This document shows positions 17,701 through 25,133 of a DNA stretch of 64,000 nucleotides, piece after piece. The translations under genes and the position numbers were made by a program. Every line of letters begins with the position of its first letter. Within the stretch, counting starts at the first letter, position 1. Source of the DNA: Saprospiraceae bacterium (GTDB lineage Bacteria; Bacteroidota; Bacteroidia; Chitinophagales; Saprospiraceae); assembly GCA_016717105.1 (NCBI GenBank), contig JADKGF010000017.1, positions 1 through 64,000 of the forward strand, read 5' to 3'. The notes under the pieces are model-generated. The model did not search any database, was not told the DNA's origin, and saw only the letters and a program-made list of their open reading frames with translations.

Positions 17701-20445
17701 TGTAGTAAGACAAGTGTGACACTAACAGCTAGCCCGACCACAGGAGTAAGTTATGCTTGGAGTGGCGGCGGCACAAGCCAAAGCAAGGTAGTGACAGTAC
17801 CGGGATTATATACACTAACAGTAACCACCATAAGTAATGGATGTACATCGACAGCAACGACCAATGTAACACAAGATATAATAGCACCGATTGCAAGTGC
17901 CGACAATATAGGTGGTCCATTGACCTGTACTGACAATAGTGTGACGGTGAGAGCCTTTCCGAATATAGCAACATATAGTTATGAATGGAGTGGACCGAAT
18001 AGTTATTATGGAACAAGTAGAACGCAAGATGTGTCTGTGTCAGGAAATTATGTAGTTACGGTTACGAATACGATAAATGGGTGTAAGTCATCAGCGAGCA
18101 CAGCCGTGTTACAGGATGTAGGCATACCGACTGCCAATGCGGGAGGAGATAGAACGATATGTAATGGAACGAGTACAACGTTAACAGCAACAGGTAATGG
18201 AAGTTATTTATGGAGTAACAATATGACCACAGCGAGTATAACTGTTACACCAGTAACGACGACAACTTATACAATAACCGTAACGGGTTCGAATGGTTGT
18301 ACGAATACAGCATCCGCCTTAGTAACTGTGACACCATTGCCTGCAAGTGGTTTGACAGGGCCTACGGAAGTGTGTATGGATGAATACGGTGTATTTAGCG
18401 CTAGTCCAGTAGTGAGTGGAGCTACATATAGTTGGACATTTGATGGAGGCACATCATTGGATGGCGATGCGAACGATCCTACAGAAAGTGTGAAGTGGGC
18501 GCCAAGTTATGCGAATACAACGCGAACGGTAACCTTGGTAGTAACAAAAGATAATTGTTCATCAACATATACAAAAGCAGTACTAGTAAAACAAGGAGCA
18601 TATTTGAATACGCAGGCCTTATATCCAGTATGTCAAGGCGGCACCGTGCAAATAGGCCCTAATCCGAATGATCCAGCCCAAGTGACACCGGGATCAAGTT
18701 TCCAATGGACGCCGAATTTGTTTTTAAATAACAATACGGTAGCGAGACCATTGAGTACACCGCCATTTGATATAGAATATACGTTGACAGCAACCGTAAA
18801 TGGATGTGCGACAAGCATGCAAATAACAGTGGATGTAAATGTAAATCTGAATCCAATAGCAGATGCAGGAGCAGACAAAGTGATATGTTTGAGTGAGAGT
18901 ACGACCATAGGTGGAACACCAACAGCAACGCCACCGCCAACAGGAGGCGCCACAATAAGTGGTGTATTATGGAGTGTACCACCATCAAGTACGATCACGA
19001 GTACCTTGAATAATCCATTGGTAAGTCCTACATTAAATACACAATACCGAGTAGTAGTAGTAGCATCGAATGGATGTACAGATACAGATTTTGTAAATAT
19101 AACTGTCAATCCAAAACAAAAGATAGGAAATTATACATGGATCGACTCGAATAAGGATGGATGCCAGACGACAGGAGAATTAGGATTAAATGGTGTAACA
19201 GTGAGCTTATACACATCAACAGGCACCTTAGTAACAACAGCCACCACGAGCAATAATCCTACAAATGGATTGGCAGGATATTACCAATTTGAAGTATGTC
19301 CAGGTAGTTATTATGTAAACTTTGGTCAGCCGACAGGATATGTATTCACAGGCAAAAACATATGTGGAGAAGTACCATCAAATTCAGATGCGAATACTAC
19401 AAATGGCAATGTTGACCCATTCACAATAGTGAGTGGACAGGATAATTTTACCATAGATGCAGGCTTTATACCAGTTGGAAACATTAGAGGAAATGTCACA
19501 GCAGATACGAACAATGACAATGTAGGCGATACACCACTTGCGAATGTGACGATCAATTTGAAAGACCTAGCAGGCAATATCGTAGCAACGGATGTAACAG
19601 ATGCATCGGGCAACTATGAGTTCTTAAATATTCCTACAGGAGAGTACACGATCATGGAAGTACAACCGACAGGATATAATAGTGTAAGTGATGTAGATGC
19701 AACACCAGACCCAGATGGAAACGATGGTAGCACACCAAATAATATGATCCCTGTAACATTAACTACAGGTGAGAACGATAATGACAACAACCTAGTAGAG
19801 GAGCAGACAGCGAACATTAGAGGAAATGTCACAGCAGATACGAACAATGACAATATAGGAGATAGCCCACTTGCCAATGTAACGATCAATCTGAAAGACT
19901 TAGCTGGTAATATCGTAGCAACGGATGTTACAGATGCATCAGGCAACTATGAGTTCTTAGGTGTAGCTCCGGGTCAATACACGATCATGGAAGTACAACC
20001 TACAGGATACAATAGTGTAAGTGACGTGGATGCGACACCAGATCCAGATGGAAACGATGGAACAACACCAAACGACATGATCCCAGTAACAGTAACAGCA
20101 GGTGAGAACGATAATGACAACAACCTAGTAGAGGAACAAACAGGAAGTATCAGAGGAACAGTCACAAAAGATACGAACAATGACAATGTAGGCGATAGCC
20201 CACTTGCGAATGTGACGATCAATTTGAAAGACTTAGCAGGCAATATCGTAGCAACGGATGTTACAGATGCATCAGGTAACTATGAGTTCTTGAATGTAGC
20301 TCCGGGTCAATATACGATCATGGAAGTACAGCCTACGGGATACAATAGCGTAAGTGATGTTGATACGACACCAGATCCAGATGGAAATCATGGAGCTACA
20401 CCAAACGACATGATCCCAGTAACAGTAACAGCTGGAGAGAGCTGA
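14752..20445 (+). CDS. Giant T9SS surface protein 5, central fragment with tandem repeats
   Basis: The sense is open from about 14690. In order: a PKD/SprB-like piece; a second copy of the N-terminal domain (about 14960-15480: YNNWRILNTSTIKEYCDGTA, DWYYYTQMQGSL, GSAFQLGTNAS); two SprB repeats; four near-identical 72-residue SprB-like repeats (15901-16764) and several more diverged ones to about 18300; a PKD-like domain with QFQW-type strands (SFQWTPNLFLNN); an SdrD-B domain (IGNYTWIDSNKDGCQTTGE); and the first three 111-residue repeats (NIRGNVTADTNNDNVGD). The frame ends at 20445 because GGAGAGAGCTG has one base more than the GGAGAAGCTG seen at 20769. The protein continues in the next fragment. 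Confidence 0.8.
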   Translation: MQNPVTTSGPGTYMVTMQYLNNTCSESATTVVKSSALYGHISTEVNLVKSRTINDETGCLSSTTSKVLTISSLMNLFGSGAYNNWRILNTSTIKEYCDGTALISMQVQNLGNTNYTMDINVILSGRVFTPPFGSPRKGFCNFNVATTDWYYYTQMQGSLIGTNGLAGGNVCIEDTGSAFQLGTNASTNDDIGLFGANGRFIYTIISNPTAKNFTAGGTGEFMFGASGNTMTQVESSTCGNVCFDQPIVLVAKATCGKPNYTYTWSHGLGTGQSKTVTPMGTATYTVTITDNNNCTAVDMVMVTTNPQLNFTISNDEVCLGGNYTKTVQATGGTPGYTYNWSNGLGTGSQKSIPTSNATYTVTVTDNKGCTAVGSFTVTVGTLSAGASNDGPLTCTKTSVTLTATGGGTYAWSGGGTGATKVVTTAGTYTVTVTNTTSGCTATASTVVSGDTSIPSAGASNDGPLTCTKTSVTLTATGGGTYAWSGGGTGPTKVVTTAGTYTVTVTNTTNGCTATASTVVTGDTTIPSAGASNDGPLTCTKTSVTLTATGGGTYAWSGGGTGATKVVTTAGTYTVTVTNTTNGCTATASTVVSGDISIPSAGASNDGPLTCTKTSVTLTATGGGTYAWSGGGTGATKVVTTAGTYTVTVTNTTNGCTATASTIVSGDTTIPTANTSNDGPLTCTKTSVTLTATGSSGVSYLWSGGGTNPTKAVSTIGTYTVTVTSGNGCTASSMTTVTQNIVPPSALASNDGPLTCSKTSVLLTANPATGVTYVWSNGGQTTRQKTVTLPGTYSVTITDNLNGCTAVATTTVNQNTVVPNASAENLGGPLTCIDNSVTIQAFPNDATYTYNWNGPSGYSSTSRTNTVGIAGTYTVTVTNTVSNCTSTATTTVTQNVTPPTVTVNNDGPLTCSKTSVTMTALPGTGLTYSWSGGGTGQTKVVTVAGSYTVTVTDIVNGCTAVNSTTVTQNTTVTPATASNDGPLTCSKTSVTLTASPTTGVSYAWSGGGTSQSKVVTVPGLYTLTVTTISNGCTSTATTNVTQDIIAPIASADNIGGPLTCTDNSVTVRAFPNIATYSYEWSGPNSYYGTSRTQDVSVSGNYVVTVTNTINGCKSSASTAVLQDVGIPTANAGGDRTICNGTSTTLTATGNGSYLWSNNMTTASITVTPVTTTTYTITVTGSNGCTNTASALVTVTPLPASGLTGPTEVCMDEYGVFSASPVVSGATYSWTFDGGTSLDGDANDPTESVKWAPSYANTTRTVTLVVTKDNCSSTYTKAVLVKQGAYLNTQALYPVCQGGTVQIGPNPNDPAQVTPGSSFQWTPNLFLNNNTVARPLSTPPFDIEYTLTATVNGCATSMQITVDVNVNLNPIADAGADKVICLSESTTIGGTPTATPPPTGGATISGVLWSVPPSSTITSTLNNPLVSPTLNTQYRVVVVASNGCTDTDFVNITVNPKQKIGNYTWIDSNKDGCQTTGELGLNGVTVSLYTSTGTLVTTATTSNNPTNGLAGYYQFEVCPGSYYVNFGQPTGYVFTGKNICGEVPSNSDANTTNGNVDPFTIVSGQDNFTIDAGFIPVGNIRGNVTADTNNDNVGDTPLANVTINLKDLAGNIVATDVTDASGNYEFLNIPTGEYTIMEVQPTGYNSVSDVDATPDPDGNDGSTPNNMIPVTLTTGENDNDNNLVEEQTANIRGNVTADTNNDNIGDSPLANVTINLKDLAGNIVATDVTDASGNYEFLGVAPGQYTIMEVQPTGYNSVSDVDATPDPDGNDGTTPNDMIPVTVTAGENDNDNNLVEEQTGSIRGTVTKDTNNDNVGDSPLANVTINLKDLAGNIVATDVTDASGNYEFLNVAPGQYTIMEVQPTGYNSVSDVDTTPDPDGNHGATPNDMIPVTVTAGES
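15901..16764 (+). repeat. 216-bp tandem repeats (four near-identical SprB-like units)
   Basis: Units begin at 15901, 16117, 16333 and 16549, each with GCAGGAGCGAGTAATGATGG. Each encodes 72 residues (GASNDGPLTCTKTSVTLTA, TYAWSGGGTGATKVVT). A fifth unit from 16765 keeps the first third but then diverges, and older units follow. Near-identity at synonymous sites indicates recent expansion or homogenisation. Confidence 0.92.
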
Positions 20446-22475
20446 TAATGACAACAACCTAGTAGAGGAGCAGACAGCGAACATTAGAGGAAATGTCACA
20501 GCAGATACGAACAATGACAATATAGGAGATAGCCCACTTGCCAATGTGACGATCAATTTGAAAGACTTAGCTGGTAATATCGTAGCAACGGATGTTACAG
20601 ATGCATCAGGTAATTACGAGTTCTTGAATGTAGCTCCTGGTCAATATACGATCATGGAAGTACAGCCTACAGGTTATAATAGTGTAAGTGACGTTGATGC
20701 GACGCCAGATCCAGATGGAAATGATGGAACAACACCAAACGACATGATCCCAGTAACAGTCACCGCTGGAGAAGCTGATAATGACAATAACTTGGTAGAG
20801 GAGCAGACAGCGAACATCAGAGGAAATGTCACAGCAGACACAAACAATGACAATATAGGCGATAGCCCACTTGCGAATGTGACGATCAATTTGAAAGACT
20901 TAGCTGGTAATATTGTAGCAACGGATGTTACAGATGCATCAGGTAATTACGAGTTCTTGAATGTAGCTCCAGGTCAATATACGATCATGGAAGTACAGCC
21001 TACAGGTTATAATAGTGTAAGTGACGTTGATGCGACACCAGATCCAGACGGAAACGATGGAACAACACCAAACGACATGATCCCAGTAACAGTAACAGCT
21101 GGTGAGAACGATAATGACAATAACCTAGTAGAAGAACAAACAGGAAGTATCAGAGGAACAGTCACAAAAGATACGAACAATGACAATGTAGGCGATAGCC
21201 CACTTGCGAATGTGACGATCAATTTGAAAGACTTAGCTGGTAATATCGTAGCAACGGATGTTACAGATGCGTCAGGAAATTACGAGTTCTTGAATGTATC
21301 TCCAGGTCAATATACGATCATGGAAGTGCAGCCTACGGGATACAATAGCGTAAGTGACGTTGATGCGACGCCAGATCCAGATGGAAATGATGGAACAACA
21401 CCAAACGACATGATCCCAGTAACAGTAACAGCTGGAGAAGATGATAATGACAACAACCTAGTAGAGGAGCAAACAGGAATATCAGAGGAAAAGTCACAAA
21501 GATACAAACAATGACAATGTAGGCGATAGCCCACTTGCCAATGTGACGATCAATTTGAAAGACCTAGCAGGTAATATCGTAGCAACAGATGTTACAGATG
21601 CGTCAGGAAACTATGAGTTCTTGAATGTAGCTCCAGGTCAATATACGATCATGGAAGTACAACCTACAGGATACAATAGTGTAAGTGACGTTGATGCGAC
21701 ACCAGATCCAGATGGAAATGATGGAACAACACCAAACGACATGATCCCAGTAACAGTCACCGCTGGCGAGAACGATAATGACAACAACCTAGTAGAGGAA
21801 CAAACAGGAAGTATCAGAGGAACAGTCACAAAAGATACGAACAATGACAATGTAGGCGATACACCACTTGCCAATGTGACGATCAATTTGAAAGACTTAG
21901 CAGGCAATATCGTAGCAACAGATGTTACAGATGCATCAGGAAATTACGAGTTCTTGAATGTAGCACCAGGTCAATATACGATCATGGAAGTACAACCTAC
22001 AGGATACAATAGTGTAAGTGACGTTGATGCTACACCGGATCCAGATGGAAACGATGGCGCTACACCAAACGACATGATCCCAGTAACAGTCACCGCTGGT
22101 GAAGCTGATAATGACAATAACTTGGTAGAGGAGCAAACAGCAAACATCAGAGGAAATGTCACAGCAGACACAAACAATGACAATATAGGAGATAGCCCAC
22201 TTGCGAATGTGACGATCAACCTTAAAGACCTTGCAGGTAATACCGTAGCAACGGATGTTACAGATGCGTCAGGTAATTACGAGTTCTTGAATGTAGCTCC
22301 GGGTCAATATACGATCATGGAAGTACAACCTACGGGATACAATAGTGTAAGTGACGTTGATGCGACGCCAGATCCAGATGGAAACGATGGCGCTACACCA
22401 AACGACATGATCCCAGTAACAGTCACCGCTGGAGAGAACGATAATGACAATAATTTTATCGAAGAAAATCTAGCG
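19480..22475 (+). repeat. 333-bp tandem repeats, nine units
   Basis: Units start at 19480, 19813, 20146, 20480, 20813, 21146, 21479, 21810 and 22143. Each encodes 111 residues, a CarboxypepD_reg/SdrD-like beta domain (LANVTINLKDLAGNIVATD, GNYEFLNVAPGQYTIMEVQP). Two subtypes alternate: 'N' (NIRGNVTADTN) and 'S' (SIRGTVTKDTN), in the order N N S N N S S S N. Spacing is 333 except 334 after the third unit (one-base insertion) and 331 after the seventh (two one-base deletions); these are the frame breaks in the gene. Confidence 0.93.
20546..21514 (+). CDS. Giant T9SS surface protein 5, repeat fragment (units 4-6)
   Basis: This is the middle of the 333-bp repeat array, open in frame 2 because of the one-base insertion near 20442. 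It encodes units 4 (from its middle), 5 and 6. It closes at 21514 after two single-base deletions in unit 7: GGAATATC for GGAAGTATC near 21479, and CACAAAGA for CACAAAAGA near 21497. No separate function should be given to this fragment; it is part of 13947-24125. Confidence 0.7.
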   Translation: MTINLKDLAGNIVATDVTDASGNYEFLNVAPGQYTIMEVQPTGYNSVSDVDATPDPDGNDGTTPNDMIPVTVTAGEADNDNNLVEEQTANIRGNVTADTNNDNIGDSPLANVTINLKDLAGNIVATDVTDASGNYEFLNVAPGQYTIMEVQPTGYNSVSDVDATPDPDGNDGTTPNDMIPVTVTAGENDNDNNLVEEQTGSIRGTVTKDTNNDNVGDSPLANVTINLKDLAGNIVATDVTDASGNYEFLNVSPGQYTIMEVQPTGYNSVSDVDATPDPDGNDGTTPNDMIPVTVTAGEDDNDNNLVEEQTGISEEKSQRYKQ

Positions 22476-24125
22476 AGCCTAGGTAATTATGTTTGGGAAG
22501 ACAAAGATGCCGATGGAATCCAGGAAGCTGGTGAGCCAGGCATAGCTAATGTGGTAGTTAGATTATTCAACAGTGCAGGAATACAAGTAGCGTTTAAAGT
22601 AACTGATAATTCAGGGTACTATTTATTTGCAAACCTAGTACCGGGCACATATACAGTAAAATTTGACAAACCTGCAGGATACGAATCTACAAGCAAAGAT
22701 CTAGGCGCAGACAATACAATCGATAGCGATGCAGATATGGTAACCGGAATAACAGTACCAGTTGTGTTGAATGGAGGAGAAGATAATTTGACTGTTGACG
22801 CAGGATTCTATAAGTTAGCGAAGATAGGAAACTTTGTATGGGAGGATAAAAACGCCAATGGAGTACAGGATGCCTTTGAACCAGGCATAGCAAATGTAAC
22901 AGTGACCTTAACAGGAACAGATGCATTAGGTAGAGTAGTAAATTTGACGACGACCACCAATGAAAGTGGGGTATATGAGTTTACAGGGTTGGTACCAGGT
23001 ACATACACAGTGACATTCACCAAACCAGGATTGACGTATAAGCCATCACCATCAGATACACCGGCAGATGATGCAAAAGATAGTGATGCAAATGCTATCA
23101 GCGGAAAGTCAGGAAGTATCGTGTTGGTATCAGGAACAGATAATCAAACGATCGATGCAGGATATTACCGATGTGGATATGTAGGAGATTATGTATGGTT
23201 GGATAATAATTTGAACAATCTACAGGATGCTGGTGATGTTGGAATAAATGGCGTCTTAGTAGAATTATATAAATCGAGCAATCCGAGCACACCAGTACAA
23301 ACGATGCGAACGATAAATGATCCAAGCAATCCAAGTCAGGCAGGGTATTACAATTTTGAGGTATGCGAATTGGGCAATTACTTCATCAAAGTGAAGGCCG
23401 ACATGACTGTTTACAATTGGGTACAGCCGAATCAAGGAATAAATGATGGAATAGATAGCGACATTATAGACTTTGAGAGCCAAACGACGCTGATATTTAC
23501 AGTAGGTTATGCAGCAGCAATAGAGGACATAGATGCGGGCTTGAAGTTGATACCATTGCCAGTAAGTTTGAGTTCATTTACGGGAAGATGGAATGAAAGT
23601 AAGGATGTAAATGAATTGAATTGGGTAACGATGTCAGAGGTAAATAATGACTACTTCGAGTTAGAGCGATCTTTCAAAGGAAGTGCCTTTGAGAAAGTAG
23701 GGAGAATAAGCGGACAAGGCAATAGCAACAAGGAAGTGAGATATGCAATGGATGATGAGGATATCAGTAGAAATGGTATTTACAGCTATAGATTACGTCA
23801 GGTAGATTTTGACGGAAGAGAAAGTTATTCATCTATTGTAGAGATTAAGGTAGATCGAAAGGCTGAGAATGGCAGTAAGATTTATCCTAATCCAAGCGTA
23901 GGTCAGGTAAATATTTCAGTCACCGCAAATGAAGGCCAAAAAGTAGAAGCCAATGTATATGATAATACAGGCAGAATTGTACTTGGTTCATTAATCAATA
24001 CAGTATCAGAAGGTAAGGATATTGATAGTATCATCGAGAGAGGCATATTAGCCAAAGGGATATACTATGTGATGATATCTATAGATGGTGAAGTGACATC
24101 ACATAAACTGATCATTTTAGAATAA
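21543..24125 (+). CDS. Giant T9SS surface protein 5, C-terminal fragment with sorting domain
   Basis: Units 7-9 of the 111-residue repeat are followed by three SdrD-B domains (LGNYVWEDKDADGIQEAGE; IGNFVWEDKNANGVQDAFE; VGDYVWLDNNLNNLQDAGD). A spacer domain common in T9SS cargo comes next (LNWVTMSEVNNDYFELERS, YSYRLRQVDFDGRESYSS), then a type A sorting domain (GSKIYPNPSVGQVNISV, ending GIYYVMISIDGE and HKLIILE). The reconstructed protein is thus a T9SS-exported, repeat-built surface protein, probably an adhesin. A strong terminator follows at 24149. Confidence 0.85.
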   Translation: MTINLKDLAGNIVATDVTDASGNYEFLNVAPGQYTIMEVQPTGYNSVSDVDATPDPDGNDGTTPNDMIPVTVTAGENDNDNNLVEEQTGSIRGTVTKDTNNDNVGDTPLANVTINLKDLAGNIVATDVTDASGNYEFLNVAPGQYTIMEVQPTGYNSVSDVDATPDPDGNDGATPNDMIPVTVTAGEADNDNNLVEEQTANIRGNVTADTNNDNIGDSPLANVTINLKDLAGNTVATDVTDASGNYEFLNVAPGQYTIMEVQPTGYNSVSDVDATPDPDGNDGATPNDMIPVTVTAGENDNDNNFIEENLASLGNYVWEDKDADGIQEAGEPGIANVVVRLFNSAGIQVAFKVTDNSGYYLFANLVPGTYTVKFDKPAGYESTSKDLGADNTIDSDADMVTGITVPVVLNGGEDNLTVDAGFYKLAKIGNFVWEDKNANGVQDAFEPGIANVTVTLTGTDALGRVVNLTTTTNESGVYEFTGLVPGTYTVTFTKPGLTYKPSPSDTPADDAKDSDANAISGKSGSIVLVSGTDNQTIDAGYYRCGYVGDYVWLDNNLNNLQDAGDVGINGVLVELYKSSNPSTPVQTMRTINDPSNPSQAGYYNFEVCELGNYFIKVKADMTVYNWVQPNQGINDGIDSDIIDFESQTTLIFTVGYAAAIEDIDAGLKLIPLPVSLSSFTGRWNESKDVNELNWVTMSEVNNDYFELERSFKGSAFEKVGRISGQGNSNKEVRYAMDDEDISRNGIYSYRLRQVDFDGRESYSSIVEIKVDRKAENGSKIYPNPSVGQVNISVTANEGQKVEANVYDNTGRIVLGSLINTVSEGKDIDSIIERGILAKGIYYVMISIDGEVTSHKLIILE

Positions 24126-24148
24126 AAATAATTATTAAAATTAAAAAA

Positions 24149-24184
24149 AGCCAGAGGTATTAATTTATCTCTGGCTTTTTTTAT
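24149..24184 (+). terminator. Strong intrinsic terminator
   Basis: AGCCAGAG (24149-24156) pairs perfectly with CTCTGGCT (24169-24176), followed by a run of T. It lies 23 bases after the stop at 24125. Confidence 0.92.
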
Positions 24185-24195
24185 TGATTAAATGA

Positions 24196-24560
24196 ATAGT
24201 CCTGAAATAAGTTGACACAAAAGTTGACTTATACAATGAAACAAAGAGTTGGGAAAGAAAAAAGGAGGACTCAAAAAGACTATAGCTTGGCCTTCAAATT
24301 ACAAGTTGTAGATGAAGTTGAAAAAGGGCTAATGACTTACAAAGAGTCACAAAGGCATTATGGGATACAAGGAAGGAGTACAGTTTTGGTTTGGTTGAGA
24401 AAACATGGTACCTTTGACTGGACAAGTAAAACACCCATGAAGAAGAAATCGCCACCGCGCAGCCAAATATCACAGTTGGAAGCCAAGATCAAACGGCTAG
24501 AAGCAGAGAAGGAAATATTAAATACAGCAATAGACATAGCTGACGAGATGTTTAATATTA
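24196..24560 (+). mobile_element. IS3-family insertion sequence remnant (left end only)
   Basis: The left end TAGTCCTGAAATAAGTTGAC, with a second GTTGAC inside, precedes an OrfA reading frame. It resembles the ends of Bacteroidota IS3-group elements, judged from memory. OrfB (the DDE integrase half) and the right end are absent. Homology to OrfA seems to stop near 24556, so the element was truncated by deletion between two giant surface genes. Confidence 0.7.
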
Positions 24561-24583
24561 GTAAACTGATCTTGACATATTAA
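24236..24583 (+). CDS. Truncated IS3-family transposase OrfA
   Basis: The ATG at 24236 is preferred to the TTG at 24212. The protein starts with a helix-turn-helix of the IS3 OrfA type (QKDYSLAFKLQVVDEVEKG, RHYGIQGRSTVLVWLRKHG) that binds the element's ends. A Leu-rich coiled segment follows (QISQLEAKIKRLEAEKEIL), then the conserved stretch AIDIADEMF. The following residues NISKLILTY are not family-like and end the frame, so the protein lacks its usual C-terminus and the OrfB partner is missing. It is expected to be inactive in transposition. Confidence 0.75.
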   Translation: MKQRVGKEKRRTQKDYSLAFKLQVVDEVEKGLMTYKESQRHYGIQGRSTVLVWLRKHGTFDWTSKTPMKKKSPPRSQISQLEAKIKRLEAEKEILNTAIDIADEMFNISKLILTY

Positions 24584-25133
24584 TATAATTTATTAAAACT
24601 TATTATGTATAAAATAAAAATCTACAAAAAGACTAATAAAATTAATAGTGATAAAATATTACAAAAAATATTACAAAAAATATTACAAAAAATATTACAA
24701 AAAATTATAATATTATGAAAAATTATAATATTTTTGCCCTATAAACCTAACAAGCTGCGCCAAAAGCGCATTTTGAGATAATAGAATTTAGTATTCAATC
24801 ATTTAATCATTTAGATTATTTGTTTTTGTAATTATTTCAAAATGAGCGACTTAACTAAAATATTTTTATTTTTTATGATGCCTTCAAAATTCGTTTTGGA
24901 TGCATTTTTTGCTATGTCATTTATATTGAAATCTTTTACAAGATTGTATAATTACACTAACAAAATGAATGAAATTTTATTTTTGAATACCATAAATCAT
25001 AGGCAAAACCAATTTAATCACATACAATTTTTAAACTATGTTTCACAGGCAGCCCTCATATGAAAGCGTTAAATTTCATGGTAAGCCTCTTAGAGAGGAA
25101 ATTAGTTTATTTAAATCACTTAATCTCAAAGTA
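24584..25133. other. AT-rich intergenic region before the giant DUF11 gene
   Basis: It holds a 12-bp tandem repeat (24656-24703), a short GCGC-AAAA-GCGC hairpin near 24757, and no convincing gene. A 73-codon frame at 24842-25063 (MSDLTKIFLFFMMPSK) has no recognisable features beyond hydrophobicity and is probably chance. The ATG at 25038 would add 32 non-signal-like residues before the better start at 25134. Confidence 0.6.
24656..24703. repeat. 12-bp minisatellite, four exact copies of ATATTACAAAAA
   Basis: Four perfect head-to-tail copies are followed by a decayed continuation (ATTATAATATT...). The array lies just after the IS remnant and about 430 bases before the giant DUF11 gene. Confidence 0.93.

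Noticed and set aside
15881..18452. Several antisense reading frames of 60-120 codons opposite the tandem repeats
   Set aside because: They recur at the repeat period, have low-complexity Leu/Ser/His-rich or Val/Thr-rich composition, and lack any domain; they are shadows of the + strand repeat coding.
15901..22475. CRISPR-like regular repeats
   Set aside because: The repeats are 216 and 333 bp, contiguous without spacers, and in frame with a surface protein.
19480..22475. A diversity-generating retroelement variable region
   Set aside because: No reverse transcriptase or template repeat is present in the window, and differences between units are not concentrated at adenines.
24842..25063. 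A 73-codon frame before the giant DUF11 gene
   Set aside because: It lies in very AT-rich DNA, overlaps the alternative start of the next gene, and shows no recognisable motif.
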